Source: Methanospirillum lacunae
GTDB lineage: Archaea > Halobacteriota > Methanomicrobia > Methanomicrobiales > Methanospirillaceae
Assembly: GCF_046195335.1 (NCBI RefSeq)
Contig: NZ_CP176093.1
Direction: 5' to 3' (one strand)
Length of the DNA: 64,000 bases
Below the pieces are notes generated by a model. The model was not told the DNA's origin, did not search any database, and saw only the letters and a program-made list of their open reading frames with translations. Every line of letters starts with the position of its first letter. Position 1 is the first letter of the stretch. Positions 8,569-18,873 of the stretch are shown here, piece after piece. A program made the position numbers and the translations under genes.

Positions 8569-10416
8569 TTGGCAGAAGGCAGAAAGAAGGAGTTCATCAT
8601 ACACCGGAAAAATGAGTATTATGATAGAACACAAAAACTAGTACCAAGAATGCCAGTAGAGAATAACCGCGTGATGCAACTCGAGAATGAGGTCTGGCAG
8701 CAGATACCAAAGACACGAAGTGCATGGGTCTATCCGTTTATCAGAAAACCCTCGATTACCGGTTCAAATACCTACATTATCAGAAGCGGCAGGCATTTAC
8801 TGGTCATCGATCCGGGAGCTATCACGGATCAGATGGAGAAAGTCAGAGAGATTCTTTCTAAAGAAGTTTCAGACCAAAATCATCGGATCATTCTGATTGC
8901 AGGGCATATCCATGTGGATCATATGTACTTCGGGCTGGTTGATCGCCAGCTGCGCAGAATTGGCAGGACTATCATTGCAGCAGAGCACTGGGGTGCAGAG
9001 CAACTTGAGGCCGGTGACGCACACTGGACGGGATCAGATATCGTTGGTCTGCCCCAGTCACCAGTACATGTGGCCCTTCACCTCCTGACACCAGAAGACA
9101 AGGCAGCAGAGATAAAAAAGATCGTTAACATTGAAGGATTTGGAGAAATTATCCTCAATTCTCACCAGGTCTCTACTAACGGCCGGACACTGTATGGCCA
9201 GTCTATGTTGCTTGAAGATGGGGATTACATAACCTTCTGGAACACTCCGGGTCACAGCCAGGAGAGTATGTCCATCAGTATAGGGACGCTGCTTCATGTC
9301 GGTGATATCCCGTTTGCCACCAATCCGGGAATCGCAGGAAGGGCTGGCTGGAATAAAAGCGACCTGCTCGATTCTATCTACAATATCAGGGATCATCTTC
9401 TGACAGAAGACACAATCTGCTGCCCGGGCCATGGGAGAACGTTTGATTATTCAGGTGCCATGGCGATGGTCAGCCGCATGGAAAAAGAGATCAGTGTGAT
9501 GCCTGACATTTCAGAGTACAACGTTAAAAGGCTGAACCTCTCACTCTGGCACGGGCTTGATCTTATCGATGAAGCTCACCGACTCTTTCCGATCATTGCA
9601 GGCCGTATGATGTCACTATGCTTTCGTCTTGAAAATATTGAGATGGAACAGGAGGCGGCAGATATATGTGTCCTATTCAGCGATGAACAGGTGGATCAAT
9701 TTCTTCTGGATTTCAACCGGTTCTATGAGGAATTCAAGGCGGGAAAAAAGATTAAACCCGAGGTAGTCCACAAAGCCCTGCAGGTATTTGAACAGATAGA
9801 AAAGGCATTTCCTGCCGAATCACTGGAATCAGTTATTGACAGATCCCTTCTCAGACGGGCAAGAAGAATCCTCTCAGATTTTCTCTCAACTATCCAGGGC
9901 ATCATCCCGGACGGTAAAGACGAACCTGTCATGCTGATATCCATGATTCATGAGGTCTTTGCAGGAGAACAGTCCGGAGTGAGTGATGAGGAACTCATTA
10001 CAATTGCGGATGATGAAGAGGCATACCGCCAGGCAATAGTAAAAAGAATTGCTCATCATCCCTATGCCCATCATCTTCCATATCACATTTCCACAGAAAA
10101 CTACGAAGTCGATGAAGATGCAATTACAATCCTGGCAGACAGAGAACGGTTGTATGACTCATTTATCGCTCTCATCGAATATCTTGAATGTATCAACGCC
10201 AAATCTCTGAATATTACACTGACAGGTGAAAAGAACGGAATTCATATGATCCTGACCCCGGTGGGACCAAACCTTGAATCAGAACTTCCGCTCCCGGGTT
10301 CAACAATCAGGGAGATAGCCTATGCCGGTGGTGTTGTCGAAAGCGTGATGGAACCTGGAAAAGAGGATATCAGGATTGAATTTCAAAAATCAGCAAACTT
10401 TGATAATTCTGGTTGA
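8569..10416 (+). CDS. Metallo-beta-lactamase-fold protein with C-terminal degenerate kinase-ATPase-like region
   Basis: Residues ~45-300 form an MBL-fold hydrolase: metal motif HIHVDH near residue 114, then NTPGHSQES, LLHVGDIPF and CCPGHGRTFDY supply the remaining ligands. The remaining ~310 residues are mainly helical, then become mixed alpha/beta. DRERLYDSFIALIEYLE followed by a beta-strand run is laid out like the N-box region of a histidine-kinase ATPase, but without its key Asn and Gly boxes. This reading of the C-terminus is inference. The TTG start at 8569 is uncertain: ATG 8650 is an alternative that removes 27 residues. Divergent from the STAS/anti-sigma pair and possibly part of the same switch. 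Confidence 0.78.
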   Translation: MAEGRKKEFIIHRKNEYYDRTQKLVPRMPVENNRVMQLENEVWQQIPKTRSAWVYPFIRKPSITGSNTYIIRSGRHLLVIDPGAITDQMEKVREILSKEVSDQNHRIILIAGHIHVDHMYFGLVDRQLRRIGRTIIAAEHWGAEQLEAGDAHWTGSDIVGLPQSPVHVALHLLTPEDKAAEIKKIVNIEGFGEIILNSHQVSTNGRTLYGQSMLLEDGDYITFWNTPGHSQESMSISIGTLLHVGDIPFATNPGIAGRAGWNKSDLLDSIYNIRDHLLTEDTICCPGHGRTFDYSGAMAMVSRMEKEISVMPDISEYNVKRLNLSLWHGLDLIDEAHRLFPIIAGRMMSLCFRLENIEMEQEAADICVLFSDEQVDQFLLDFNRFYEEFKAGKKIKPEVVHKALQVFEQIEKAFPAESLESVIDRSLLRRARRILSDFLSTIQGIIPDGKDEPVMLISMIHEVFAGEQSGVSDEELITIADDEEAYRQAIVKRIAHHPYAHHLPYHISTENYEVDEDAITILADRERLYDSFIALIEYLECINAKSLNITLTGEKNGIHMILTPVGPNLESELPLPGSTIREIAYAGGVVESVMEPGKEDIRIEFQKSANFDNSG

Positions 10417-10423
10417 TCAGATC

Positions 10424-11611
10424 TCAGTGTATCAACCGGGTTGCAAACCCGAAGTATATGATGATCACCATGCTGAGAAGGAAACATGAGAAGAATCCTG
10501 CCCCGAATCCAAATATGGTGATAAGAAGACCTGCAACCAGCGGACCTGCTGAGTGACCAATATCCATAACCGAGGATAGGGCACCCATTGACGCCCCAAT
10601 CTGCTCTTTTTTTGCAAGATCTGCAACATACTTTGTCGTTGCCACTGTTGAAAGCGATATACCGATACCAGAAACAAGGCTAATGACGATCATCAGAACC
10701 AGAGATGATGAGACTGCTATGAGTGAGACAGAAATTCCAAGCAGAAATACACCAGCACCGATCTGGTACCTGGGGTCCTTCTGATCTGCAATTCTGCCAA
10801 AGAAGGGTTTGGTTATGGCAATCGAAAGCACCTGGACAGCAAAAATTATTCCTATGAGATAAGCCTCAACACCAATCCCGATGAGGTATACCGGGAAAAA
10901 AGTTTCAAACACCCCGAATACAAAGTAGGTCCCCATATCAACCGTGGCAGTTGCAAGCAACCTGCGATCAGCCCTGAAAGCCACCAGGCTCTCTTTGAAT
11001 ACAGCCGGGGAAATTGTCTTAAGGGCACCCTTTGGTTCATCAGGGATTTTGAGAAGAAGAAGGAAGACAAGAAGCCCGGAAAAGAAAGCGGCAAGGTACA
11101 CACTCTGGTACCTGAAAACACCAGGTACGATAACAAAGAGTGAGATCAATGCTCCACCAACAAGGGGAGCAAGGGTCCGGCCATAGAGCGTTGCTGATGA
11201 GTACTGACCGATTCGTTCACCTCTTGTTACTGAAAATCGTTCTGCAATAAGGGCAGATACAACAGGCCCGAGGATGGCTGTTGCCATACCATGAAAAAAC
11301 CGTACAGGAATCAATAGAATGGGATCAGTTACCAGGAGGTAAAGAAGAGGTGCAGTTAGGAAAACTCCTCCTGCAAGCATAAGAAGCCGCTTTTTTCCAA
11401 GATGATCAGAGAGAACTCCTACAGGAAAACTCAGGAGGATACCGGCAAAAGGTGAAACTGCTGAAATCAATCCAATGAGGGCTTCGTTTGCACCTAATGA
11501 TGAGGCGTAGAGGGGAAGAACAGGATTCTTTGAGATTGTTGTCGAGAAGATAGCAAAAAAGCCGACTATTGACAGGTTGAGGATAAATCTCTGATCTGTA
11601 GAGAACTGCAT
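10424..11611 (-). CDS. Major facilitator superfamily transporter
   Basis: 395 residues with about 12 hydrophobic segments. The loop between helices 2 and 3 has the MFS signature (GVLSDHLGKKRLL), with a related copy between helices 8 and 9 (GRIADQKDPRYQIG). This pattern fits a drug/metabolite efflux or sugar antiporter of the DHA1-like group; the substrate cannot be read from sequence. It converges on the MBL gene with only 7 bases between stop codons. A TATA-like AT-rich run lies just upstream around 11630. Confidence 0.85.
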   Translation of the reverse strand: MQFSTDQRFILNLSIVGFFAIFSTTISKNPVLPLYASSLGANEALIGLISAVSPFAGILLSFPVGVLSDHLGKKRLLMLAGGVFLTAPLLYLLVTDPILLIPVRFFHGMATAILGPVVSALIAERFSVTRGERIGQYSSATLYGRTLAPLVGGALISLFVIVPGVFRYQSVYLAAFFSGLLVFLLLLKIPDEPKGALKTISPAVFKESLVAFRADRRLLATATVDMGTYFVFGVFETFFPVYLIGIGVEAYLIGIIFAVQVLSIAITKPFFGRIADQKDPRYQIGAGVFLLGISVSLIAVSSSLVLMIVISLVSGIGISLSTVATTKYVADLAKKEQIGASMGALSSVMDIGHSAGPLVAGLLITIFGFGAGFFSCFLLSMVIIIYFGFATRLIH

Positions 11612-11699
11612 ACCAGATATTTCATGCAGGTATTTATCTAATGAGATATTGACGCACCTTAAACTCTATCAGGATAAAAAGAAGTAAAATTACTTCTTT

Positions 11700-12110
11700 T
11701 TACTTGTTGATAGTAAACTTGACTTTTGATGCGCTGGTCTGACCATTGTCCTTGACATTTACAATCCAGGAACCGGTATCGGTACCGGATGGAATGTCAA
11801 ATGAACCGGTGAGGGTTGTAGTAGAGTTAGAGGTCACATCCTTTGCATTGATGTTCTTGGCTTCTCTGTTTGACTCGTTTTCAAGGTAAACCTTTGAACT
11901 CTTTGAGAAGTTGGCTCCGGTGATGGTGAAATCAACAGTTTCTCCGACCTTGCCAGATGTTGGGTTGATTGCAGTGATATTCGGCTTTGCAAGAGCTGAT
12001 ACATCCTTTACATCACTCTTTGAATCGGTCGTGTTACTCGCCGCAGCGAACCCAGCAAGCAGGAGGCATGAAATTAAAATTACCGAGATTTTTAAAACAT
12101 TCTGATTCAT
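11700..12110 (-). CDS. Small secreted IPT/TIG-domain protein
   Basis: 136 residues from ATG 12110; an in-frame TTG at 12119 adds three residues but is less likely. N-terminal signal segment (VLKISVILISCLLLAGFAAAS), then a single immunoglobulin-like TIG domain beginning ITAINPTSGKVGETVDFTITG and ending in a lysine-rich strand. Such domains act as adhesive or structural modules on archaeal surface proteins. It lies divergently from the solute-binding/Cache gene. Confidence 0.75.
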   Translation of the reverse strand: MNQNVLKISVILISCLLLAGFAAASNTTDSKSDVKDVSALAKPNITAINPTSGKVGETVDFTITGANFSKSSKVYLENESNREAKNINAKDVTSNSTTTLTGSFDIPSGTDTGSWIVNVKDNGQTSASKVKFTINK

Positions 12111-12337
12111 ATGAACCAATTACATAGATTTGAACTTCTTGTATATGAGGCTTCTTGATTATTAAGATTAATTTCCATGAATATTCGATATTTTCAAAAT
12201 TAAACTCATGAAAGCGGAAGAGAACAGATACAAATTCAAATAGTCAGATCCATACCATGTGTTACGCTGATCATGATCCAGTGAAACCAAGGAGAGAAGT
12301 ATTTTTCCATTTCTGTGTAAATTAACATGACATAGTG

Positions 12338-13588
12338 ATGATGACGTATACCAAGACAAAAATTCCAGTATTCATTATCCTGGTTTTCATGCTTATTCCC
12401 GCAGTATCACTGGCTGCACCAATTCATGACTTTCAGACTGATGATCTCAAAGTTGTCACAGAAGATTATGCACCCCTTAATTATCTTGATAACGGAACAC
12501 TGAAAGGAATCTCTGTTGATCTGACAGAGGCTGCTTTGCACCAGCTCGGAAGTAACTTAACACGTGAATCATTCAGTGTTCTACCCTGGAGTGAAGCATA
12601 CAACCTGGCAAGAACCACTCCCAATACCATCCTCTTCTCAACTGACAGGCTCCCGGAACGTGAGGATCTCTTTCTCTGGGCAGGCCCGGTTATGGAAAAC
12701 TCACAGGTTCTCTTTACCCGGACAGATACCAACCGCTCTGACCTCGGGTTAGGTTCCCAGAAGATCGTAGTACTAACCGATGATTGCGGAAAGGCATATG
12801 CCATCAAAGCCGGGGCAGATGAGAAAAATATCATAGAAGTGCCTCAGGCAAAAGAGGCGGTTATGATGATCGAGAACGGATCTGCATACGGATGGGCATA
12901 TGATGAACTCGCGGGTCAGCATGCCATTATGAAATATGCCACAGACCCGGTACAAATCGGAGAGAGACAGGTACTTGGAACAAGCAGATACTACCTTGCA
13001 TTCAACCCGGAAACACCGGTTGAATTTGTAAATGCGGTAAACAACACCCTGCAGGATTTCAAGCGGAACCGGACAGAGGCAGGTGTGACAAAGTACGAAC
13101 GCACTATTGCAGATTACCTGCCAGTCAGATGTACAGAAAAATCAACACCTCAAGATCAGGTGATTAACCTTGTCAATATGACTGCAACAGACATCGCTGC
13201 CGATGCACCGGGCACTATCACATCAATTAATGCAGGAAAAAGCCCGTACCGCAGTCCGACTGACCCTGATCTTTATGTATTCGTGTTTGATACATCAGTG
13301 AATCTCGTGGCAAACGCAGTAAATTCTGCTAATTTAGGAAAAAATCTTGCAGGAACAACTGATGTTTTTGGGTATCCGTTCCGTGATGAGATCGTGAAAG
13401 GTGCAGAAAAGAACGGCACCGGATGGGTATCATATATCTACTCGAATCCTGACTCACTGGGACTCTATCAGAAGATGAGTTACTACCAGATGGTAAAGGG
13501 AAGTGACGGCAATCAGTATGTCGTCGGAGTTGGAAGATACCAGACCTGTGATGAGAAAGAAGCAGGTTCAGAGAGAACAGAAAAGTAA
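12338..13588 (+). CDS. Extracytoplasmic solute-binding protein (SBP_bac_3-like) fused to a Cache-type domain
   Basis: About 416 residues. Starts at one of GTG-ATG-ATG (12335-12343); I use 12338. A signal peptide (IPVFIILVFMLIPAVSLA) precedes a type-3 periplasmic-binding domain: VVTEDYAPLNYLDNGTLKGI, then LPEREDLFLWAGPV, typical of amino-acid-like ligand binders. After residue ~270 comes a small single-Cache-like domain (VFVFDTSVNLVANAVN, KGAEKNGTGWVSYIY, VVGVGRYQTC). There is no transporter gene nearby. It converges on the giant sensor kinase, so it may sense a ligand rather than feed an ABC importer; this role is inference. Confidence 0.8.
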   Translation: MMTYTKTKIPVFIILVFMLIPAVSLAAPIHDFQTDDLKVVTEDYAPLNYLDNGTLKGISVDLTEAALHQLGSNLTRESFSVLPWSEAYNLARTTPNTILFSTDRLPEREDLFLWAGPVMENSQVLFTRTDTNRSDLGLGSQKIVVLTDDCGKAYAIKAGADEKNIIEVPQAKEAVMMIENGSAYGWAYDELAGQHAIMKYATDPVQIGERQVLGTSRYYLAFNPETPVEFVNAVNNTLQDFKRNRTEAGVTKYERTIADYLPVRCTEKSTPQDQVINLVNMTATDIAADAPGTITSINAGKSPYRSPTDPDLYVFVFDTSVNLVANAVNSANLGKNLAGTTDVFGYPFRDEIVKGAEKNGTGWVSYIYSNPDSLGLYQKMSYYQMVKGSDGNQYVVGVGRYQTCDEKEAGSERTEK

Positions 13589-13700
13589 ACCCAACAGTAA
13601 TCTATCCAATACTTTTTTTATAGATATCCGGGATGCAAATCAAGGACAAATCTTCTCTGATAAAAACCTACATCACCGGACTGATACAAAACCAGAATTG

Positions 13701-16700
13701 TCAGGTCTGTCTGAATTTTCCTGCAGGCACCAGGATCTCAAACCGTGCCCCTTCTCCCGGAACACCGGTCTCTTTAATCATAAGCCCAGTGATAGAGAGG
13801 ATCTCCCGCACGAGAAATAGTCCGATTCCGGTATTCTTCCCAAATCCATGTTCGAATATAAGTTTTTTCTCTCCATCAGGCACTCCGACACCATCATCTT
13901 CGCAGATGATAACACGGCTATCAACTGTTTCAGAGACTGAAAACCGGATATACGTTATCTTCTCCCCATGCCTGACTGCATTTTCAATGAGGGTAGTAAA
14001 GACTTTCCGGAGGATGGGATCGGCATATACCTCAAGAGTTTCAGGAATTTCGTTCTGCACACATATACTCTCAAGAGTGATCTCTGCCATCGCAGAACTG
14101 ATGATGACCCTGATTCTCTGCCATCCACTGGATACAACGCCAAACCGCTCATACTCACGGGTGAACCCGATTGTTCGCTCGATCTGCTCAGTGGCCGTAA
14201 TACAATTTTTAATATACTCCCTTGTCTTGAGTGGGTCTGAAGACTCTGATGCCAAATCAAGGAACATTTCCAGTGCTGACACCTGATTCAGGATATCATG
14301 GCGTGTCAGGCTGGTGAGCAGATGTAACTTATGGTTTGCTTCATAGAGGGCTGCTTCTGCCTGTTTGAGTTCTTGAATATCCTGCAGTGTCCCATGCAAA
14401 CCGATGATCTTCCCATTCTCTTCCTTTTTAACACCTCCGAACCCCTGAACCCAGCAGGTACTTCCATCCGGTCTGACCATCTCAAGTTCAATAGTAAAAG
14501 ATTCACCTGTAGAGAGAGAGTGAGCAAATAACGTAATCAACCGTTCCCAACTCGAGGGGGAGAATATACGTCGCATTTCAGCAGAACCGGGAGCTGGCCG
14601 GTTTTGATCCAAGCCTGCAATCATGTAGATCTCTTCTGACCAGGTTATGGTTTCAGGTTCAATGATCCAATCCCAGGTACCAAAATGGGCAAGACGATGA
14701 GCTTCTTTGAGCCGTTCCTGGGCAGCAATCAACCCCTCTTCTGCTTCTCTGCGTGATGTTATGTCACGGCCGATCCCAAGCACCCCGATAAGAGTACCTT
14801 CGGAGTCATACATCGGCGTCTTTATTGTATCCAGGAGTGCCCGATGCCCATCATCGGCAAAGGTGATCCACTCCTCATTTCTACCAGGAATACCGGTTTC
14901 CAGCACCTTACGATCATAGGAAAGGAAAAACTCTGCGAGATCAGGGGTTAGGAAATCATAATCTGTTTTTCCAATGATTTCGGCTTCTTTAGCACCAAAA
15001 AATCGCTCAAACATGTGGTTACATGCGATAAACACCCCATTAGGATCTTTAAGCCAGACCAGATCAGGAAGTGTCTGGACAAGTGTGGAGAGCCGGCCTT
15101 CACTGATACGAAGAGCATCTTCTGCAAGTTTCCGCTCTGTAATATCAGTAATAAAATTCAGTGTCGCAGGTCTTCCTTCCCAGTCAACAATCACCGCACT
15201 CACTTCAATCCAGACAACAGCCCCATCTGGTCTGATCAGCCTGAACGTATACCGGGAAGGGACGTCCATACCTACAAGCCGCTTCATATATCGTTCGGAT
15301 ACCGTTGCCTGGTCATCAGGGTGAATAAACGTGACAAAGGGGAGGGAGAGAAGATCACTCTTCTGATACCCTGTTATCTCTTCCAATCGGGTATTAACCA
15401 GTTGTAGTCTGTCTTGTTGTGTTACCGCAATGCCATCATTAGCATGCTCAATCAGATGCCTGTACTTCTCTTCATTCTCTTTAACAGACGCAAGGAGGAG
15501 ATCACGTTCGTGAACGATACGTGCAAGTTTAATGTTGCTCCAACTGACCTGGGTGACGAGCGAGATCAACCGCGTGTAAAAATGCATTGCAATGTCGATC
15601 TTCTCCCTGCTCATCCGGGGGACCTTCTCAAGGGCTGCAAGATACGAATCAACATCAAACCCATACCTGATAGCCTGCTCCCTGTAGAAATCCAGGTTTA
15701 CAACCTCATCATCATAAAAGAACTGACCCAGGAAGAGATTACCAATATGGACGCCGCCTACCACAATCGGGGTTGAAATATCCCACATGTTGTTTTTACA
15801 CCGGTAGGCATTGTACGTCCCGGGAGCAACACCTTTCGACAGGATGGTATCACTCTCAAGACAGTTTCTGCAGGTTTCCGGATTGACACGATGAAAGCGT
15901 GTACATATTTCCTGCCATCCTGCCGCTACAAGTATCGATCCCTGAAGATCAAGGATAGCTACGAGGAGGCCGGTCAGCGAGTGGAAATCATCCATGATCC
16001 GCTGAACTTGTGGAATATCTATGATTTCAGAAAGCGTCAGAACATCAATACCACCTTCAGGTGAGAGAAGAGCGTCCAGTTTTTTCCTGATCAGGCTCTC
16101 ATTCTCGCGCAATCTCTCTTCTGCTTCTTTAAGATCAGTGATATCAGTTGCTATCTCAAGCCTGACCAGTTTTCCGTTGGTCCATCGTATGGCACGGTCG
16201 CGACAGTCATACCACCTGCCGTTTTGTGTATTTTGTAGCTCCCAGTGATGTACACCGGTTGGTCCTGATTCATCGACCAAAAGATGGTTGGTGCAGAACG
16301 GGCATGGACCACCTTGAAGATGCTGGATGTATTCATAACATTTCTTCCCAACATAATCTCCGAAAATTCCCCTCCCCTGACGGTTTAAAAAGAGGATCTC
16401 GTAGGTTTTCATGTCTGCAACATACACAATAGCATCAATACTGTCAAGAATAGTGTAAAGTTCTGCCTGAACCTCTTCGACAAGTGGAATGTGGCTCTTA
16501 ATTGTGGAGTCATTTTTCTGATCAGCAGATTGGGTAATTGCCATCGGCGTATGCTTACGAAGGTACTCAAGGATCTTCTCAGACTCCCATGACCGTTTGT
16601 CAACTTGTGTGATCATCTGGTCAATCCGCATCACCTGATCCAGGATGACACCAACTGCTTTCTCATCATCCATTTCTGCAGATATGGCAATGAGGGTCAG

Positions 16701-18563
16701 CGGGTTTCTAATCTCATCGTTGAGAAAAGATAACTGAGCAACGTTCTTTTGAATCTGTGTTACCGCACGCTCTTTTTCATACTCAAGCCGCAGTTGATCA
16801 GTTATATCACGGCCTTGAGCAATGGTTGCAACCGGAGTGATCCCATCAGGAGAATACAGAGTTGCCGAGTTCCAGACAAGTGTCCGGATAGTACCGTCAC
16901 TTCTGATTATCTCAAGTTCGACAGTCTCCCATCTGACACCATCCCGGGTTGTCTGAATAAGCCGTTCTGACCTATCCTGGGCACCTGCAGGAAACAAAGT
17001 CGTGATCTCTTTTCCCACTATTTCGCTTGAGGATCTGCCAATCAGGTCCTCGAAAGCACGGTTGAGCCGGGTGATCCTAAACGATGAATCCCAGACAATT
17101 ATTGGAACATTTGCGATGGACAGGAGGTTTTCAAGATATTCTGTTGTCTGCCTGAGATTTTCTTCAGAGAGTGACAGGGCATTGTATTGATATCTGAGTT
17201 CTTCTTCAGCTCCTGATAGTTCTTCAAACGCTGCTCCGAGTTGTTCATTATTGGTGCTCAGTTCTATGATCAACCGATCATTTTCCCGTAATATCTCCTG
17301 TTGCTTCGTGACATCCTGGATGATACCAACAGCCCTCACGAAATTGCCATCAGAATCATATTCACGCCTTCCAATGGCATGCACTATTCCGGACGGAGAG
17401 CCATCAACCGGTTGAATGGTAAACAGAATAGTTTCATCAGTTATTTTCTCAAGAAAATTCTCAACTGTTAAATCCGGCTCAGTAAATGTAATACATGACC
17501 ACAGTTCTTCCAGAGAATACTCACGTACTTGTGGAGGAAATCCAAAAATTCTGGATGCCTCTGCAGACTGCCATACCTTTCCTGAATCTGGATAATACAC
17601 CCAGGAACCACTGTGACTAATCTCCTGGGCCATGATGAGCAGATCCTGGCTTTCTCGCAACTGTTCTTCTGATCTCTTCCGATCGTTCTCTGCCTTATCC
17701 AGGGCTCCACCAATAGCCCTGGAAAGCCTGGAGACTACAATGTATACAATCCCTGCAGAAATGATGACCCATAATGCAGATATGAGAACAATGAGACTGT
17801 CTGATCTTCCACTGATGAGAATTGTAACCCAGTTTAAAAACAAAACAAGGAGGACAGTAACCGGTAGCAGGCTTCGAAGGAGTCTGGCGCTGGTGGACTC
17901 ACCTGATACCCGTGAAAGTGGCCAGGTACCGGGGCCACAGAGGGCAACAAGCCCGGCTCCAAGTATGATAAGAGCCACAGTTGTCGGAAATGCAACAGGG
18001 ATAACAGACCCACCATAGAGCAGAGGTGCATCATACCAGTATCCGATGATCATCATTCCGCTGACACCTGACACTGCCGTTGCGATGAGTGCCGCATATC
18101 TGAATCTTATTTTTTGAAGAAGAAACCCGAAGCAAAGAAGCAGGAAACAGACAGCAGTCACCGGAGACATCTTCCCGACAGGAACAGAGCCAAGCATGTC
18201 AGACGGATGGAAAAACAGGTAGTCGATCTGAAAATCCACGAGCCCGATAATCCCAAGCAGGGTTATTCCAGCCAGTAAAATCCCAAAACAGGAGATGATC
18301 TCAACGGCCCGGCGGGAATAGAAATGCATTGGAAAAAGCGATATCAAACAGAGAGCACAACCCAAAAGGATGACAAGGAGTGCGGTGTTTGGTGCCATCG
18401 GGACGTAATCAACCCTGACACCAGCAAGGATTCTGGCATTCACAGCCCAGCCGGTAAGAGCTGTGCTTCCTATGATAACAGCCAGGATTCCACAATAAAG
18501 CGCAATCCGATCATACAGCGAAGCAGGGCTGAGAGCCGGGGACACAATACCGAATCCTCGCAT
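13701..18563 (-). CDS. Giant membrane-bound multi-PAS sensor histidine kinase with PocR domain
   Basis: 1620 residues. Residues ~15-285 hold about eight membrane helices. These are followed by a PAS domain (~300-420), coiled coil, PAS (~475-600), a degenerate dimerisation-like segment (LNDEIRNPLTLIAI, ~615), another PAS, and a PocR ligand-binding domain with clustered cysteines (~815-990). Three more PAS domains come next, then a kinase core: H-box LTRHDILNQ, N-box TLIENAVRHG, G1 EDDGVGVP, F/G2 FGKNTGIGLFLV. A strong ribosome site (GGGGAGAGG) precedes ATG 18563. No response regulator lies next to it. PAS-rich kinases of this build are a Methanomicrobiales hallmark; the ligands are unknown. 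Confidence 0.88.
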   Translation of the reverse strand: MRGFGIVSPALSPASLYDRIALYCGILAVIIGSTALTGWAVNARILAGVRVDYVPMAPNTALLVILLGCALCLISLFPMHFYSRRAVEIISCFGILLAGITLLGIIGLVDFQIDYLFFHPSDMLGSVPVGKMSPVTAVCFLLLCFGFLLQKIRFRYAALIATAVSGVSGMMIIGYWYDAPLLYGGSVIPVAFPTTVALIILGAGLVALCGPGTWPLSRVSGESTSARLLRSLLPVTVLLVLFLNWVTILISGRSDSLIVLISALWVIISAGIVYIVVSRLSRAIGGALDKAENDRKRSEEQLRESQDLLIMAQEISHSGSWVYYPDSGKVWQSAEASRIFGFPPQVREYSLEELWSCITFTEPDLTVENFLEKITDETILFTIQPVDGSPSGIVHAIGRREYDSDGNFVRAVGIIQDVTKQQEILRENDRLIIELSTNNEQLGAAFEELSGAEEELRYQYNALSLSEENLRQTTEYLENLLSIANVPIIVWDSSFRITRLNRAFEDLIGRSSSEIVGKEITTLFPAGAQDRSERLIQTTRDGVRWETVELEIIRSDGTIRTLVWNSATLYSPDGITPVATIAQGRDITDQLRLEYEKERAVTQIQKNVAQLSFLNDEIRNPLTLIAISAEMDDEKAVGVILDQVMRIDQMITQVDKRSWESEKILEYLRKHTPMAITQSADQKNDSTIKSHIPLVEEVQAELYTILDSIDAIVYVADMKTYEILFLNRQGRGIFGDYVGKKCYEYIQHLQGGPCPFCTNHLLVDESGPTGVHHWELQNTQNGRWYDCRDRAIRWTNGKLVRLEIATDITDLKEAEERLRENESLIRKKLDALLSPEGGIDVLTLSEIIDIPQVQRIMDDFHSLTGLLVAILDLQGSILVAAGWQEICTRFHRVNPETCRNCLESDTILSKGVAPGTYNAYRCKNNMWDISTPIVVGGVHIGNLFLGQFFYDDEVVNLDFYREQAIRYGFDVDSYLAALEKVPRMSREKIDIAMHFYTRLISLVTQVSWSNIKLARIVHERDLLLASVKENEEKYRHLIEHANDGIAVTQQDRLQLVNTRLEEITGYQKSDLLSLPFVTFIHPDDQATVSERYMKRLVGMDVPSRYTFRLIRPDGAVVWIEVSAVIVDWEGRPATLNFITDITERKLAEDALRISEGRLSTLVQTLPDLVWLKDPNGVFIACNHMFERFFGAKEAEIIGKTDYDFLTPDLAEFFLSYDRKVLETGIPGRNEEWITFADDGHRALLDTIKTPMYDSEGTLIGVLGIGRDITSRREAEEGLIAAQERLKEAHRLAHFGTWDWIIEPETITWSEEIYMIAGLDQNRPAPGSAEMRRIFSPSSWERLITLFAHSLSTGESFTIELEMVRPDGSTCWVQGFGGVKKEENGKIIGLHGTLQDIQELKQAEAALYEANHKLHLLTSLTRHDILNQVSALEMFLDLASESSDPLKTREYIKNCITATEQIERTIGFTREYERFGVVSSGWQRIRVIISSAMAEITLESICVQNEIPETLEVYADPILRKVFTTLIENAVRHGEKITYIRFSVSETVDSRVIICEDDGVGVPDGEKKLIFEHGFGKNTGIGLFLVREILSITGLMIKETGVPGEGARFEILVPAGKFRQT

Positions 18564-18762
18564 CTAGTATCCTCTCCCCTTATCGCTCAGTGATATTGAA
18601 TCTTCGTACCAGAATAAGATCAGAAAATCACTACTGGTGTCTCAAGTCCTATCTTTTAAAACTTCAACCAAAATCGAGAAAGCAGAAGTAATGTCGCTAC
18701 CAGCACTTGAAATCGAAAACGGGGATAGCATACCCCGGGATTTAGGGGGGTGGGATTGAGAT

Positions 18763-18777
18763 TATAAACATATAAAG
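18763..18777 (+). promoter_or_regulatory. TATA-box candidate upstream of the primase unit
   Basis: The run ATTATAAACATATAAAG resembles an archaeal TATA element on the plus strand. It sits ~100 bases before the 57-codon ORF at 18874 and ~270 before the primase gene. The rest of the 310-base gap 18564-18873 shows no gene. A separate TTTTAAAAG near 18655 faces the sensor-kinase gene on the minus strand. Confidence 0.4.
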
Positions 18778-18873
18778 CTTTGAGAAAATGGGAAGTCAAT
18801 CATCAGCGATCATAAAAAACCCCATTAACCGTCTATCACAACACAAGGACGACGATGACAAGGGGGAGAACTG

